Shown in pieces: positions 18,501 through 28,600 of a stretch of DNA of 64,000 nt. The stretch comes from Acaryochloris sp. IP29b_bin.148 (GTDB taxonomy: Bacteria; Cyanobacteriota; Cyanobacteriia; Thermosynechococcales; Thermosynechococcaceae), in NCBI RefSeq assembly GCF_028285565.1, contig NZ_JANQOY010000157.1, positions 1 through 64,000 on the forward strand, in the 5' to 3' direction. Within the stretch, counting starts at the first letter, position 1. Each line of letters starts with the position of its first letter. Under the pieces are notes generated by a model. The model was given only the letters and a program-made list of their open reading frames with translations, was not told where the DNA came from and searched no databases. The position numbers and the translations under genes were made by a program.

Positions 18501-19845
18501 ACTGATGGAGAATTGGGTTAGCGGCAGATTCACTTAGACCCGTGAGGTGATATAGGGGCCGATTGGTATCGACCATCATCTGAGTTATCAAGGTTTGCAG
18601 GATGTGGAGATACTGCTGAACTTGGCTTTCTGAGTAGCGATCGCATCGATACCCCAAATCTAGCTTGAGTTGAGGTCCACCTGATGCATAAAGGGTAAGG
18701 GGATAGTGGGTATAGCTGATGGTCTCAGTGTCTAAGATCTGTAATTCATCATTGGCGGTCCCTAGGGATGCATCCACTGGATAGTTTTCAAAGATGGCGA
18801 GACTTTCAAATAAAGGCAGCCCCGGAGGGACTTCGCTCCAAGCTTGAATTTCCGTCAATGCACAGTATTCATACTGACGCATTTCGACTTGACTCGCCTG
18901 AAACGTCTGCAACCACTCGATCACGGACTGACACCCCAGTACCTTAACCCGGAGAGGCAGCGTATTAATCAGAGGCCCAATAATCTGCTCAGCCTGAGCT
19001 AACTGGGGTGGCCGTCCCGAAGAAGTAACCCCAAATATGACATCTGCTTCTCCAGACATTCGGCTAAGGAGGATGCTCCAGGCCGCCAAGACTAAGGTAT
19101 TTAGAGTCAGGTGATGTTGACGAACAAAGGCTTGCAGTTTATGAGTGTGATCGGTCGATAGACAATGCTGTAGAGATTGAAATTGAACCGTTGTCTTCTG
19201 CTCTGCATCCCCGGGTATCCGCGTCGGTGCAGTGATACCCTGCAAGTGGGTTTGCCAATAATCCTGGGCTGAGTCCTGCTGGCGAATCCAGCGAATATAG
19301 GAGCGAAAGGCTGGGGCATCTGAGAGGACAGGGGATTGATGATGGATCAATGCCTGATAGATGGTAAAAATCTCTTGATAGAGGAGCATACGTGACCAAC
19401 CATCCATCAGAATATGGTGGCGACTAAAGACCACTTGAAAGTCTTGGGGGGCACGCTGGAGAACGCTGATACGAAACAGAGGAGCATGGCCTAAATCAAA
19501 CCCTTGAACGCGATCTTGCTCAAGCCATTCCTGCAGGGCTTGGGGCTGTGCTGCAGGTTGAATTTCTGTCCAGTCTTCCTGGTGCCACGGCAGGGGTAAC
19601 TGACGATGAACCACCTGCACGGGCTGTTTGAGTTTTTGCCAATGGAAGGACGTCCGTAGGACGCCATGACGATCCATGGCCTGTTGCCAGGCTTGCTGGA
19701 AAGTATTGAGCTGCAAAGGCCCCTGAAGCCGGATACTATGCTGATCTACATAAACACCCGTTGTTGGCTCATAGAGACTATGGAATAACAGCCCCTGTTG
19801 CAATGGAGAAAGGTCATAAATATCGGTAATATTGTCTGCTTTCAT
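15511..19845 (-). CDS. terminal NRPS: C-A(Gly)-PCP-thioester reductase
   Basis: This 1444-residue enzyme adds the last residue and releases the chain. The C domain starts at the N-terminus (DIYDLSPLQQGLLFH) and has its active site HHILMDG near residue 143. The A domain has YTSGSTGQPKG near 612. Reading the binding pocket by eye (FDIAVLE, ATVMQATP, ILCGGEA, NLYGPTETTIW) gives D-I-L-Q-L-G-L-I-W-K, the published glycine code. The PCP serine is in GGHSILIVQ near 988. The C-terminus is a reductase of the Lys2/MxaA type, with TGATGFLGGYLL near 1074 and GYAQSK near 1236. It should release the peptide as an aldehyde or alcohol using NAD(P)H. It follows the interface-A-PCP-E gene by 7 bp. Confidence 0.93.
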   Translation of the reverse strand: MKADNITDIYDLSPLQQGLLFHSLYEPTTGVYVDQHSIRLQGPLQLNTFQQAWQQAMDRHGVLRTSFHWQKLKQPVQVVHRQLPLPWHQEDWTEIQPAAQPQALQEWLEQDRVQGFDLGHAPLFRISVLQRAPQDFQVVFSRHHILMDGWSRMLLYQEIFTIYQALIHHQSPVLSDAPAFRSYIRWIRQQDSAQDYWQTHLQGITAPTRIPGDAEQKTTVQFQSLQHCLSTDHTHKLQAFVRQHHLTLNTLVLAAWSILLSRMSGEADVIFGVTSSGRPPQLAQAEQIIGPLINTLPLRVKVLGCQSVIEWLQTFQASQVEMRQYEYCALTEIQAWSEVPPGLPLFESLAIFENYPVDASLGTANDELQILDTETISYTHYPLTLYASGGPQLKLDLGYRCDRYSESQVQQYLHILQTLITQMMVDTNRPLYHLTGLSESAANPILHQWNQTRQDYPKDCIHHLFERQVVKTPDAIALRDLSQSLTYTDLNEMANRLSHYLQRVGLGPEVKIGLALERSTDLVVAMLAVLKAGGAYIPLDPAYPPSRLAFMLEDSQAELLLTSSHLKSSFTAFTGTFLYLDEIAPDIARQPSHNPAVKTAPLNLAYIIYTSGSTGQPKGVAISHQSVVNFLCSHQQSPGLIAEDVLLAVTSLSFDIAVLELLLPLTVGAQVLVAPAAVIQDGSQLASLMEQATVMQATPATWRLLLAAGWAGQPHLKILCGGEALTVDLAERLLTKGSSLWNLYGPTETTIWSTQRQIQTGEVDIGGAIANTELYLLDPFFQPVPLGAPGELYIGGEGLARGYFNRPGLTAERFIPNPFSHQAGARLYRTGDLARYQPDGSLQHLGRLDTQVKVRGFRIELGEVEALLNRQPTIEQAVVGIPQDGQLIAYCQPQAGQKLSVEKLRTALQQQLPAHMIPSRFVAIASMPLTPNGKIDRRSLPQPDQAAPLRTTPFLPPQTDLEKQVADRWATLLKVERVGLQDNFFELGGHSILIVQLLTQMQEAFGIMIPLRSLFARPTLEAQVELVRAAQAGTDLAALDAKPDLHQEAVLDSALFPPTNWHEEPLQTLLLTGATGFLGGYLLAELLDKTSAQIYCLVRAENEAQGAAKLKANLESYGLWDRESGKRIIPVLGDLAKPRLGLSSEQFQSLSTQVQVIYHNGAWVNFLADYQTLKAANVLGTQEVLRLACTIRTKPVHLVSTFSVFSVGDRKHKSILLETDVPRHGDQLQSGYAQSKWVAEQLACQARERGLPVAIYRPGRVTGHSQTGQGNTGDFITSFVKGCIQLGSIFTSPTDPLMDFTPVDYVSQALVHISLQPDALGQIFHLVNPAPMSVAHLQQWLISDSGYDLQTLTYEIWHQQLHQATKETKTNALYPFMARFPSTIQAHNAPELASQFCSSHTLAALTNSAIHCPPVDATLLNTYFQFFIDSGFLPAPHSSSTIPD

Positions 19846-19852
19846 GGGTGAA

Positions 19853-22800
19853 TTAACAAAACTGGGCCATTAATTGATCGAGTTCTCCCTGATCGAGATC
19901 GGCATCAGGGAAATCCGAAGGCGTAAAGCCCCCTGCATCGGGGGATTGACAGTGGTGAATCACTTGTTCTAGTTGCTGTAGGTATTTCTGGGCTAGGGAT
20001 TCAATCGTAGTAGGACGATAAAGCTGATCACTATAGCGCCAGCTCAGCCTGAGCTGGCCTGCCTGGATGACACCACTGATATCTAGGAGATACAAGCGAC
20101 GGCTGGACGCTGCCCGACCCACTCCGGTCGAGAAAGGGGCAAGGGTGAGAGTATCGATTTCATCTATCAGCTGATCGGTTTGTCCCAAATAGTTGAAGCG
20201 AACCTCTGCCGAGGGTATGGCCTGGAGTTGCTTCTGAACGTTGACATCTGTGCAGAGATAGCGCAGTAGTCCAAAGCCAATCCCTTGCTGAGGCACCTGC
20301 CTCAGCGTTTCCTTGATCTCTTTAATCACACCTCCGATGTCAGCGGGATTGTCCCCTTTGAGAATCACAGGATATAGGGTGGTGAACCAACCTACGGTCC
20401 GCGAGATATCCAAATCGGAGAATAAATCTTGACGGCCAAATCCTTCTAGATCCAGATGAAGGTGAGGATGTCCCGTCCATTGGCCAACTGCAAGGACCAA
20501 CGCCGTTAGCAGCAAATCATTAATCTGAGTTTGATAGGTAGCGGGCACCTCATGCAGAAGCGCTTGGGTGAGTTCCTTAGACAGGGCACATTCCCAGGTG
20601 CATGGGTGGGATAGATCAGGATCTTCACAGTCAAAATCTTGTGGTAGCACAGGAGCCATAGATTGCCCCTGCCAATACTCCAGTTCTTGCGCCAGCGCAG
20701 AGGATTGGGCAAGGTCTTGTAAGCGAGTTGCCCAGGTTTGAAAGGATGTGGTTTTCGGCGGTAGATTGATCGGCTGTTCCTGTTGGAGTTGCTGGTATGC
20801 CAAGCGTAAATCTGCTAAGAGAATTTGCCATGACACGCCATCAATAACCAGATGATGACAGACCAACAGTAGATATTGTGGATGCTGAGGCCCCAGATTA
20901 AAGAGCACCACTCGGAATAAGAGTCCTTTGGTTAAATCCAGGCTGGCCTGGATCTGACTAGCTTGAGCCTCAAGAGTAGAAGCAAGATCTTGGGGGTTTA
21001 AATCGGGCAGTTCCACCACAGATAAAACAGCGTTAGGCGAAGTAGCCATCACTTCTTGTTGCCAACCTTCACTAGTCAGCGTGTAGCGAGACCGCAATCC
21101 GTCATGGTGCAGCAACACTGAATCGAGAGCGGCCTCCAAATACTGGAGAGTTACGGGCTGCCCGCTCTGCAAAAATACAGCTTGATTCCAATGGTGAAGA
21201 TCAGGATTTTGTTGGTTAAAAAACCAGTGTTGGATAGGCGTAAGGGTCACAGGACCCGTCACTAGTCCTTGCTCAGCGGTGATGGTAATGGCGGTTTCGA
21301 CGACTGTAGCAAGTTCAGCAATAGTAGGGTGCTCAAACAGCTGCTTCGGCGTAAACCTGAGACCGACTTGCGTCGCCCGACCTACCATCTGTATACAGAG
21401 GATAGAGTCTCCACCTAACTCAAAAAAGTTGTCGTGGATGCTGATGGAATCTTGGCCTAGCACTTGGCTCCAGAGTTGAGCTAGGGTCTGCTCTTCCTCC
21501 GTTCGGGGAGCTGTGAAGGGTCGTTTTTCGGTTGGGAGAGGTTGGGTCGCTAGGGATTTGCGATCGCATTTTCCGTTCGCCAATCTCGGTAGCGTTTTCA
21601 ACTGGACAAATTGCGTCGGCACCATCTGTTCCGGTAGCTGACTGGACAGATAGTCCCGTAACTCGCTACTCTCGGGTCCGGGCCAAGATTTGGGCACTAT
21701 ATAAGCCATGAGTTGGTCATGGTCCTGGTTTTGAAGCGCTAACACCACTCCTTCTTGGATGGACTGATGCTGCAGCAAAATAAATTCTATTTCAGCCAGT
21801 TCGACTCGAAAACCTCGAATTTTGACCTGATGGTCTTGGCGACCGAGGAATTCAATTGAGCCATCATACCGATAGCGAGCCCGATCGCCCGTGTTATAGA
21901 GTCTCGCTCCAGGTTGTTGACTAAAGGGATCTGGGATAAACGAGGCCGCCGTAAGTTGAGGCTGCTGCCAATAGCCCCGCGATACGCTGTGCCCACCCAC
22001 ATAAAGGGTGCCAGGCAGACCAGGCGGCAGGGGCTGTAGGTTTGCATCCAGCACATGGGCATAAGGCATCCCCTGACCAATAGGGACGGTGACGGTATCG
22101 CGGGGATGATCCTCGATCTCGTCTGCGGGGTATGTGAGGACCCCTACCGTGGTTTCGGTCGGACCATAGTGATTGAGAATTTGACAGTGGGGAGCAAGCG
22201 CCTGAATCTGATCCACTAAAAACCAGTCGAGGGCTTCGCCACCCAAAATAATCTGCTGTTGAGGCAGAACTGGTTGGGAGCCCGACATCAGGCTACGGAG
22301 ATGAGCGGGCACAATTTTAAGAACATCGATAAGCTGCATCTCTTCCGCAAAGGCCACCGCATCTAGACAGCGTTCTGGGGCCAGGATATGGAGGCTATGA
22401 CCATTACAGAGACAGGGGAACAGAATGGTATGGCCTAAGTCTGCGGCTAGGGTAGAGGCCAAAGCCCAGTGACCTGCCTGGGGACTGTGAATTTTGGAAG
22501 TGATGTCGTGAATATAGTGGGTAAGGTGGCGATGCTCTACGCCCACCCCTTTAGGTTGTCCAGTGGAGCCAGAAGTGAAGATAATATAGGCCAGATTTTC
22601 TGGCGCAAGGGTGATGGTAGGAGGGGTATGGGGTTGGTTCGCAATTAAGGCTTGTTTTTGATCAAGATAAAGAACATCTGCGGTAGCGGGGATGCGATTT
22701 GCATACTGATGCAGGGTCAAGATCAGGCTAGGTTTGACTATTTCGATGCGCTGTTCCAGGGCAATGGCAGGCACACCCGCATCTATAGGAACATAAGCAG

Positions 22801-24319
22801 CTCCAGCCTTCAGAATGGCGAAGATGGCGACAATCAGATCAAGATTGCGATCTCCATAAATCATTACCCGCTGTTCTGGCCCAATTCCTTTGCTAACAAG
22901 CAGATGGGCCAGCTGATTGGTGCGCTGGTCAAATTCCTGATAAGTCAGGGACTGGGTGGCATCAATGACAGCTAGCTGTTGTGGTGTTCGCTGGGCTTGA
23001 GCAGAGACCCATTGATGAATGAGGGGGACGGGGGGAGGTGATGGCTGAGGTGCAGGGTTCGGGGGATGACCCGTGATGACCAGATCTTTGATGGGTGTTT
23101 GGGGGGCAGCCAAAACAGCCTGCAAAAGGGTTTCAAATAAAACGGCAATCTGTTCAATGCCCTGATCCGTGAACCCCTGTAAATCGTGATGCCATTCCAG
23201 GTGAAGATCCTGCCCTTGCTGGATGCAGGTCAGCTTGAGCTCAAAGGGATTGAGATAGTGGGTGAATAAAAGGGGTTGCAGGTTAGCTTTAGTATCTGTC
23301 GCTCCATCGATAAAGTCGAAACTGACGGGAGAAAGTGCAAGCGTAGGCGTGAAATATTCCTGATATTGCTCTAGTTCTTGCAGTTGAGTAGCTACCGTTT
23401 GGAGCCATTCCGAAAAAGGCAGGTGGGTATCGAGACGAACCTGAAAAGGCACCGCTTTGGCTACAGGGCCAGCGACTTCTTCGAGTTCGGCATACTTACG
23501 GCCATGTAGAGTCAAAGCCAATTCAAACTCTGACGTAGAGGTTAGACGAGAGAGAAGGAGTTGGAAGGTGGCAAAGCAAAGGTTTCTCGGTGAGGTAGCG
23601 AGAGTCTCAGCCCCTTGGAGCAACTGGGTGGATAGATCAGGTGCAAGGGTTCGAGCTAAGCACTGCGGTGTAACGTCCTCAGCTTTTAAATCCTGAATGG
23701 CAAAGGGGAGTTTGAGCCTGGTGGGGATAGACGGCTGCTCCCAGAACAGGCGACCTGTAGCAGTATCCTCAGATTCAAGCAGCTCATTCTGCCACTCAGC
23801 AAAATCTGCATACTGCATGGGTTCTGAGGGCAGCGCTTGATCTTGTAACAGGCTGGCTAGCTCTTGGGCTAAGAGCTGCCAGGTAGCGGCATCGGTACAA
23901 GGGGCGGGGAGAGCCAAGACCAGCAGGGCTTGATGCTCACAGGGAAGTAGAGCGGCCTGTAAACAGTCACCCGTAGCGAGGTGGGGAGTCTCAGAGGGCC
24001 AGGTCTGACAAAATTGGTGAAGCTCGGTGCGATCAATCGTTAGATCGGGCACATGCCAGTTTCTCAGGGGTAGAGGATTGGGTTCCTCAATCACTTGTAG
24101 AGGGACAGTCATCCCTTCTAGGGACTGGTAACTGGTATGGAGAACTTCATGGCGACTAATCAGTTGGTTCAGAGCTTTGATCAATCTCTGGGATTTGATG
24201 GCTCCATTGCAGAGAAGGATACAGTGACTCCAATGAGGCAGTTGAGGGTTCTCCTGGCGCAGAGATAAGTGCTGCTGTTGTTGAGGAGAAAGCCTAAATC
24301 CGGCAATCTGTTGGGTCAT
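19853..24319 (-). CDS. NRPS: interface domain-A(Asp)-PCP-epimerase
   Basis: The 1488-residue protein begins with a condensation-like domain whose HHxxxDG motif is replaced by LPAPCTDAATW near residue 137, so it cannot be a normal condensation domain. It fits the 'interface' domains described beside siderophore Asp beta-hydroxylases. The A domain (FTSGSTGQPKG near 583) has pocket segments AADLGHT, VLKIVPAH, ILGGEA and NHYGPTETTVG. These give D-L-T-K-L-G-H-V-G-K, an aspartate code. The PCP serine is in GGDSILCIQ near 970. The final domain is an epimerase (HHLVIDGVSW near 1158, VGWFTTLYPV, RFNYLGQ), so a D-configured residue is expected. AGGAG lies 8 bases before the ATG. The condensation function must come from the C domain at the end of the gene at 25645. 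Confidence 0.92.
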   Translation of the reverse strand: MTQQIAGFRLSPQQQQHLSLRQENPQLPHWSHCILLCNGAIKSQRLIKALNQLISRHEVLHTSYQSLEGMTVPLQVIEEPNPLPLRNWHVPDLTIDRTELHQFCQTWPSETPHLATGDCLQAALLPCEHQALLVLALPAPCTDAATWQLLAQELASLLQDQALPSEPMQYADFAEWQNELLESEDTATGRLFWEQPSIPTRLKLPFAIQDLKAEDVTPQCLARTLAPDLSTQLLQGAETLATSPRNLCFATFQLLLSRLTSTSEFELALTLHGRKYAELEEVAGPVAKAVPFQVRLDTHLPFSEWLQTVATQLQELEQYQEYFTPTLALSPVSFDFIDGATDTKANLQPLLFTHYLNPFELKLTCIQQGQDLHLEWHHDLQGFTDQGIEQIAVLFETLLQAVLAAPQTPIKDLVITGHPPNPAPQPSPPPVPLIHQWVSAQAQRTPQQLAVIDATQSLTYQEFDQRTNQLAHLLVSKGIGPEQRVMIYGDRNLDLIVAIFAILKAGAAYVPIDAGVPAIALEQRIEIVKPSLILTLHQYANRIPATADVLYLDQKQALIANQPHTPPTITLAPENLAYIIFTSGSTGQPKGVGVEHRHLTHYIHDITSKIHSPQAGHWALASTLAADLGHTILFPCLCNGHSLHILAPERCLDAVAFAEEMQLIDVLKIVPAHLRSLMSGSQPVLPQQQIILGGEALDWFLVDQIQALAPHCQILNHYGPTETTVGVLTYPADEIEDHPRDTVTVPIGQGMPYAHVLDANLQPLPPGLPGTLYVGGHSVSRGYWQQPQLTAASFIPDPFSQQPGARLYNTGDRARYRYDGSIEFLGRQDHQVKIRGFRVELAEIEFILLQHQSIQEGVVLALQNQDHDQLMAYIVPKSWPGPESSELRDYLSSQLPEQMVPTQFVQLKTLPRLANGKCDRKSLATQPLPTEKRPFTAPRTEEEQTLAQLWSQVLGQDSISIHDNFFELGGDSILCIQMVGRATQVGLRFTPKQLFEHPTIAELATVVETAITITAEQGLVTGPVTLTPIQHWFFNQQNPDLHHWNQAVFLQSGQPVTLQYLEAALDSVLLHHDGLRSRYTLTSEGWQQEVMATSPNAVLSVVELPDLNPQDLASTLEAQASQIQASLDLTKGLLFRVVLFNLGPQHPQYLLLVCHHLVIDGVSWQILLADLRLAYQQLQQEQPINLPPKTTSFQTWATRLQDLAQSSALAQELEYWQGQSMAPVLPQDFDCEDPDLSHPCTWECALSKELTQALLHEVPATYQTQINDLLLTALVLAVGQWTGHPHLHLDLEGFGRQDLFSDLDISRTVGWFTTLYPVILKGDNPADIGGVIKEIKETLRQVPQQGIGFGLLRYLCTDVNVQKQLQAIPSAEVRFNYLGQTDQLIDEIDTLTLAPFSTGVGRAASSRRLYLLDISGVIQAGQLRLSWRYSDQLYRPTTIESLAQKYLQQLEQVIHHCQSPDAGGFTPSDFPDADLDQGELDQLMAQFC

Positions 24320-24372
24320 GACGGCATCTCCTGGAGTGCGGTGAGTTGGCAGAGGCCGAAGTATTGGCTAGA

Positions 24373-24516
24373 TTCCCCCCAGAATTGGGGGGCTAGGGGG
24401 GCAAGTGCAAAATACTGTTCGATGCACAAAAAGTGCTTTAGATACAAACGCGTGACTCTGCATTGGCCCCCCCGGCCCCCCTTCCTTGAATGCCAAAGGC
24501 TATATTCTGGGGGGAA
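24373..24516. repeat. 144-bp GC-rich MITE-like element
   Basis: The ends TTCCCCCCAGAAT (left) and ATTCTGGGGGGAA (right) are a perfect 13-bp inverted repeat. Inside lie GGGGGGCTAGGGGGGC and GCATTGGCCCCCCCGGCCCCCC. It fills half of the 288-bp gap between two operon genes. A close relative lies inside the PKS gene at 51402-51590. Confidence 0.7.
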
Positions 24517-24607
24517 AGTATTGTGAGTTTGACGGGTTGGGCAAGGGTGAAGGAAGGCCCGTTCAATATGGCGAGGCCGAAAGGTATTGGTCAGGGTAGC
24601 GATCACC

Positions 24608-25648
24608 TTAGCTGACCTCCTTGGCTGCTTGAACGTCTTGAGAACTGTAGGGATCTGCCATTCCTGCGAGTACGCGACGAGGGCCAGTAAAGGGGCGACG
24701 GCCATGGGCAGTCAGCATATTGTCGAGAAGCAAGACATCTCCGGATTGCCAGGGAAAGAGAATCGTTTCTTGGGCAAAGGCGGCTCGAATTTCGGCCAAG
24801 ACTGCTTTTGTTATTTCGCTGCCGTCGCCAAAGTAGGCATTGCGAGGCCAATGTTCTAGATGTTGCTGGGCTTCGCCTAGATTCGAGGCATGGAACAGAT
24901 GGGCTTGATTAAACCAGACGGTATCGTGGGTGTGAGGATGAGTTGCGATCGCATCACAAACTTGCCGAGTCCGCAGCTGATCCGTGCCCCACCATTCAAA
25001 CTCAATGTCGGCTTGGCGGCAAAAGGTTTCGACCTCCTGCCGATCTTCTGTTTGAAAGACCTCCTGCCAAGGCAGATCGAGTCCTCCACCATAATTGCGA
25101 ACGTACAGCACCCCTAAGTCAGCAAATTTTTGGCGGATATCCTCCGGGATGCGAGCGAGAACGCGGCGGCTATCGGCAATGGGCGTTTCACCCTGTTCTA
25201 GGGCAGGCTGTTGACAATAGAAGGCTAGGGTCAGGGGCCACTGCCGGGCATAGGCCATTTCGTTATGGAGCGGAATCGTTCGGTCAGCGGGGTATTCCGT
25301 GGAAGTGTAGACGTTGCCTTCTACCTGGGTGCGGGGAGTAGAACGGTAGCTATAGGACATAGGGGTAGTGGACACGGCTGCCATAAATTCCCCAAACTCC
25401 TGGCTACCGCTCAGGGCAAAGCCACGAAAGAGGATGCCTCCGTGCGTGTGGAGATGGGTCTGGAGGCGCGGTAAATTCTGCTCCACCCAAGTCAGTAAAC
25501 TGAGCCCGTTGACGATCGGTTGAATCATCAAGGGCAGGGATTGAGCCGCTGCTAATAGCGTCTCTTGTACCAATGCGGCATCAGAAACCTGCACTAGACG
25601 ACGGCGGGTTTTTAAGGATTTGAGGGAAGGTTTATCCATTGAGGTCAA
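24608..25648 (-). CDS. stand-alone aspartate beta-hydroxylase (SyrP/TauD-type Fe(II)/2-oxoglutarate dioxygenase)
   Basis: This 346-residue protein is a TauD-fold dioxygenase. The metal ligands are visible as the HxE pair in LHNEMAY (about residues 128-130) and the distal histidine in LTAHGRRPF near 315. The arginine of GRRPFTGPRRV is the likely 2-oxoglutarate ligand. SyrP-like enzymes use HxE and hydroxylate the beta carbon of Asp while it is bound to a carrier protein. The gene starts inside the stop codon of the preceding NRPS gene (4-bp overlap). It directly precedes an interface-A(Asp)-PCP-E gene, which is its probable partner. A second copy is fused to the end of the NRPS at 33912. Confidence 0.88.
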   Translation of the reverse strand: MTSMDKPSLKSLKTRRRLVQVSDAALVQETLLAAAQSLPLMIQPIVNGLSLLTWVEQNLPRLQTHLHTHGGILFRGFALSGSQEFGEFMAAVSTTPMSYSYRSTPRTQVEGNVYTSTEYPADRTIPLHNEMAYARQWPLTLAFYCQQPALEQGETPIADSRRVLARIPEDIRQKFADLGVLYVRNYGGGLDLPWQEVFQTEDRQEVETFCRQADIEFEWWGTDQLRTRQVCDAIATHPHTHDTVWFNQAHLFHASNLGEAQQHLEHWPRNAYFGDGSEITKAVLAEIRAAFAQETILFPWQSGDVLLLDNMLTAHGRRPFTGPRRVLAGMADPYSSQDVQAAKEVS

Positions 25649-28600
25649 GACGAACCCTCCTGATTCTGAGACACAACGGCTTTCCGTTGGGAACGTTTGA
25701 GTTTTCCAAGACTATTGGTTTTCAAGGTCTCGGCTTGCTGAGATTGCCAGGTCAGTTGATGCTTGGCAATGTTAGTCAGTTGTTCACCGATTTTTGAGGA
25801 CGACGCGATGACCATCGATTCCAAGGTGTGAGCGAAGAGCTGGAGCCAGCACTCAACTTTGGATCGCTGTAAACAAACGAGGTCAGCCATCATCTCTAAG
25901 CTCAGCACCTCTCCAGGAATAGCCCGGATAGTTAGGGGATAGCTGTTATTGACGAAGGAGCGAAACGCTTTAATTTGCACCGCTGTTTGTAAGGTTTGCA
26001 CCGCAGCCAAATCTACCGGATAGTTCTCAAATACGACGACAGTGTCAAACAGGGCAGTCCCCTGGGGCACGTCACTGGCCTGTTGAATAGTGGTTAGGGA
26101 ACTGTACTCAAATTGTCGAGCCGTGATTTGCTGCTCTTGCAGAGTTTGTAACCATGGCATCAGTTCAGTGTCTGAATCAATCTGCACCCGCACGGGCAGA
26201 GTGTTGATAAAGACACCTACCATTTGCTCTGCCTTGAGGAGTTGGGGGGGACGACCCGCTGTGGTTGCCCCAAACACCACGTCACTCGTTTGGGTGATAT
26301 GGCTTAAGACAAGAGCCCAGGCCCCTTGAATCAAGGAGTTGAGGGTTAGGCGATGGTGATGGCACTGTTGCTGTAAAGCTGAAGTCACAGCGGCAGAGAG
26401 GGGATGACGCAGATGAATATAACTCTGCTGCCGATCGGCACGGCTACCAGCCTGGTCCTGCCCCATCGCAGCGATGGGCTGGGGCGCTGTAAAGCCTTGC
26501 AGATAGTCTTGCCAGAACTGGGTGGCGGCGGCGGCAGACTGCTGTTGTTGCCAAGCGATATAGTTTCGATAGGGCGCGGTAGGCGATAGGGGAGCAACTT
26601 GTCCTTGTTCTAGGGCAGCATATTGCTGAAACACATTTTGCAAAACTAAGGATAAGGACCAGCCATCTAGAACCAAATGATGAACACTCCAAATAAACTC
26701 AAAGACCGAGTCTTGAAGCTGGATTAGCGTTAGGCGCATCAAGGGGGGCTGTTGGACAGCAAACCCTCGGACGCGATCTTGGTAGAGGAAATCATCAAGG
26801 CGATGTGGTTCTGCTGATTCTCCTCGCCAATCTAGGGTTTTCCAGGGGAAGGTGACTTCTGCTGCAACCCATTGCCATGGATGATCGAGCCCCTCCCAGC
26901 CAAAGGCGGTTCTCAGGGCAGGGTAGTGGCGAATGACGGTCTGCCACGCCTGCTGGAGAGCTGGAATATTGAGAGGGCCTTGTAAGCGATAGCAAAACTG
27001 AGCCACATATAAGCCCTGGGAGTGGTAGAGGGTGTGGAATAACATGCCCTGCTGCATCGGTGCTAAGGGATAGATGTCTTCCAGTTCCTGCTCAATCGAC
27101 TGTTGCTCAATCAACTGTTGTAAAATTTGTCGCTGAGGCAGGGAAGGTTGGTGAAGGGTTAGGGGTGTTTCAGGGCTGAACGGCTTTGCGGCATGGGCCA
27201 AGGCCCGAATTGTCTGATGCTGGAAAATATCTTTGGGCGTCAGGAGAATTTGGGCGGCATGGGCACGACTTACCACTTGCAAGCTCCGAATGGAGTCTCC
27301 CCCCAGATTAAAGAAATTGTCGTCAATGCCAATCGCTTCGATGCCTAAAATTTGAGTCCAAATGTCCACAAGGGCTTGTTCCGTCGTGGATTGAGGTGCA
27401 ACAAAGGCATGACCTCGGGTAATCACCTCTGCGGTAGGGGCAGGCAAGGCTCGACGGTCAATCTTGCCGTTGGGGGTCAGGGGAAGCTCCGATAGCGACA
27501 CATACAGCGTGGGCACCATGGCCAGGGGCAGGTGTTGCTGCAGGAACTGCCGCAGAGATTCTGGAGTGAGAGATTGGTTCGCATTAGGAACGCAATAGGC
27601 CACTAACTGGTTATCTTGGCCCTGAGCGACCACTACAGCGGCTTGCACCTGGGGATGCTGATGCAGGTGGAATTCAATTTCACTCAGCTCGATCCGAACG
27701 CCCCGAACCTTGAGTTGGTGATCGGCACGACCTAGATGTTGCAGGGTTCCGTCCGGTCTATAGCGAGCTAGGTCCCCTGTTCGATAGAGGCGGGCTCCAG
27801 GTACCGTGCTAAAGGGATGGGGGATAAATCGCTCTGCTGTTAAGCTGGGGCGGTTTAAATAGCCCCGTGCCAGGCCCATACCACCAATATAAAGTTCACC
27901 CACAACCCCGATGGGAACGGAATTGAGGTGGTGATCGAGTACATAGATGTCAGTGTTGGCAATGGGGTGGCCAATCGTAATCTCTAGAGACGCTTTGATC
28001 TGAGCATGGGTTGACCAAATGGTGGTCTCCGTCGGGCCGTACATATTCCAAAGCGTCTGACACTTCGGCAATAGTTGAGCTGCTAAATCCGGGGGAAGTG
28101 CTTCGCCCCCACTCAGAATTTGAAGGTTAGATTGCCCCGACCAGTCCGTGGCGAGAAGCAACCGCCATGTGGACGGGGTTGCCTGCATCAGCGTGGCGTT
28201 GGTCAGTCGTTGAGCCAGTTGATATCCATTGGTGGCTTTATCTCGATCGACCAAAATAACCTGGGCACCTACGATCAGCGGTAGAAATAGCTCCAACACT
28301 GCGATATCAAAGGAGACAGAGGTCACGGCTAACAAACGATCGGTAGCGCTAATCTTGAGTGCCTGTCGATGATGCAGCAGAAAATTAACCACTGCTGGGT
28401 GGGTAATTTGTACGCCCTTGGGTTGGCCCGTTGATCCTGAGGTATAGATAACGTAGGCCAATTGATCGGCCAGAGATTCAGCGGGAAGATTTTGTTCAGA
28501 GGCTGCTGCCCAAAGATGGGACTCGCGATCTAAGTTTAGGCAAGGAATATTCGGGATAAGCGAGGATAAATCGCCATGGGTGAGCACCAGTTGCAAGCCA

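Noticed and set aside
26600-26750. Last domain of the Gly NRPS as an epimerase
   Set aside because: The PCP is of the GGDS type often seen before E domains, but the start DIYPLAPMQQGMLFH and HHLVLDGWS fit a condensation domain, and the E-specific HHLVVDGVSW-type motif is absent.
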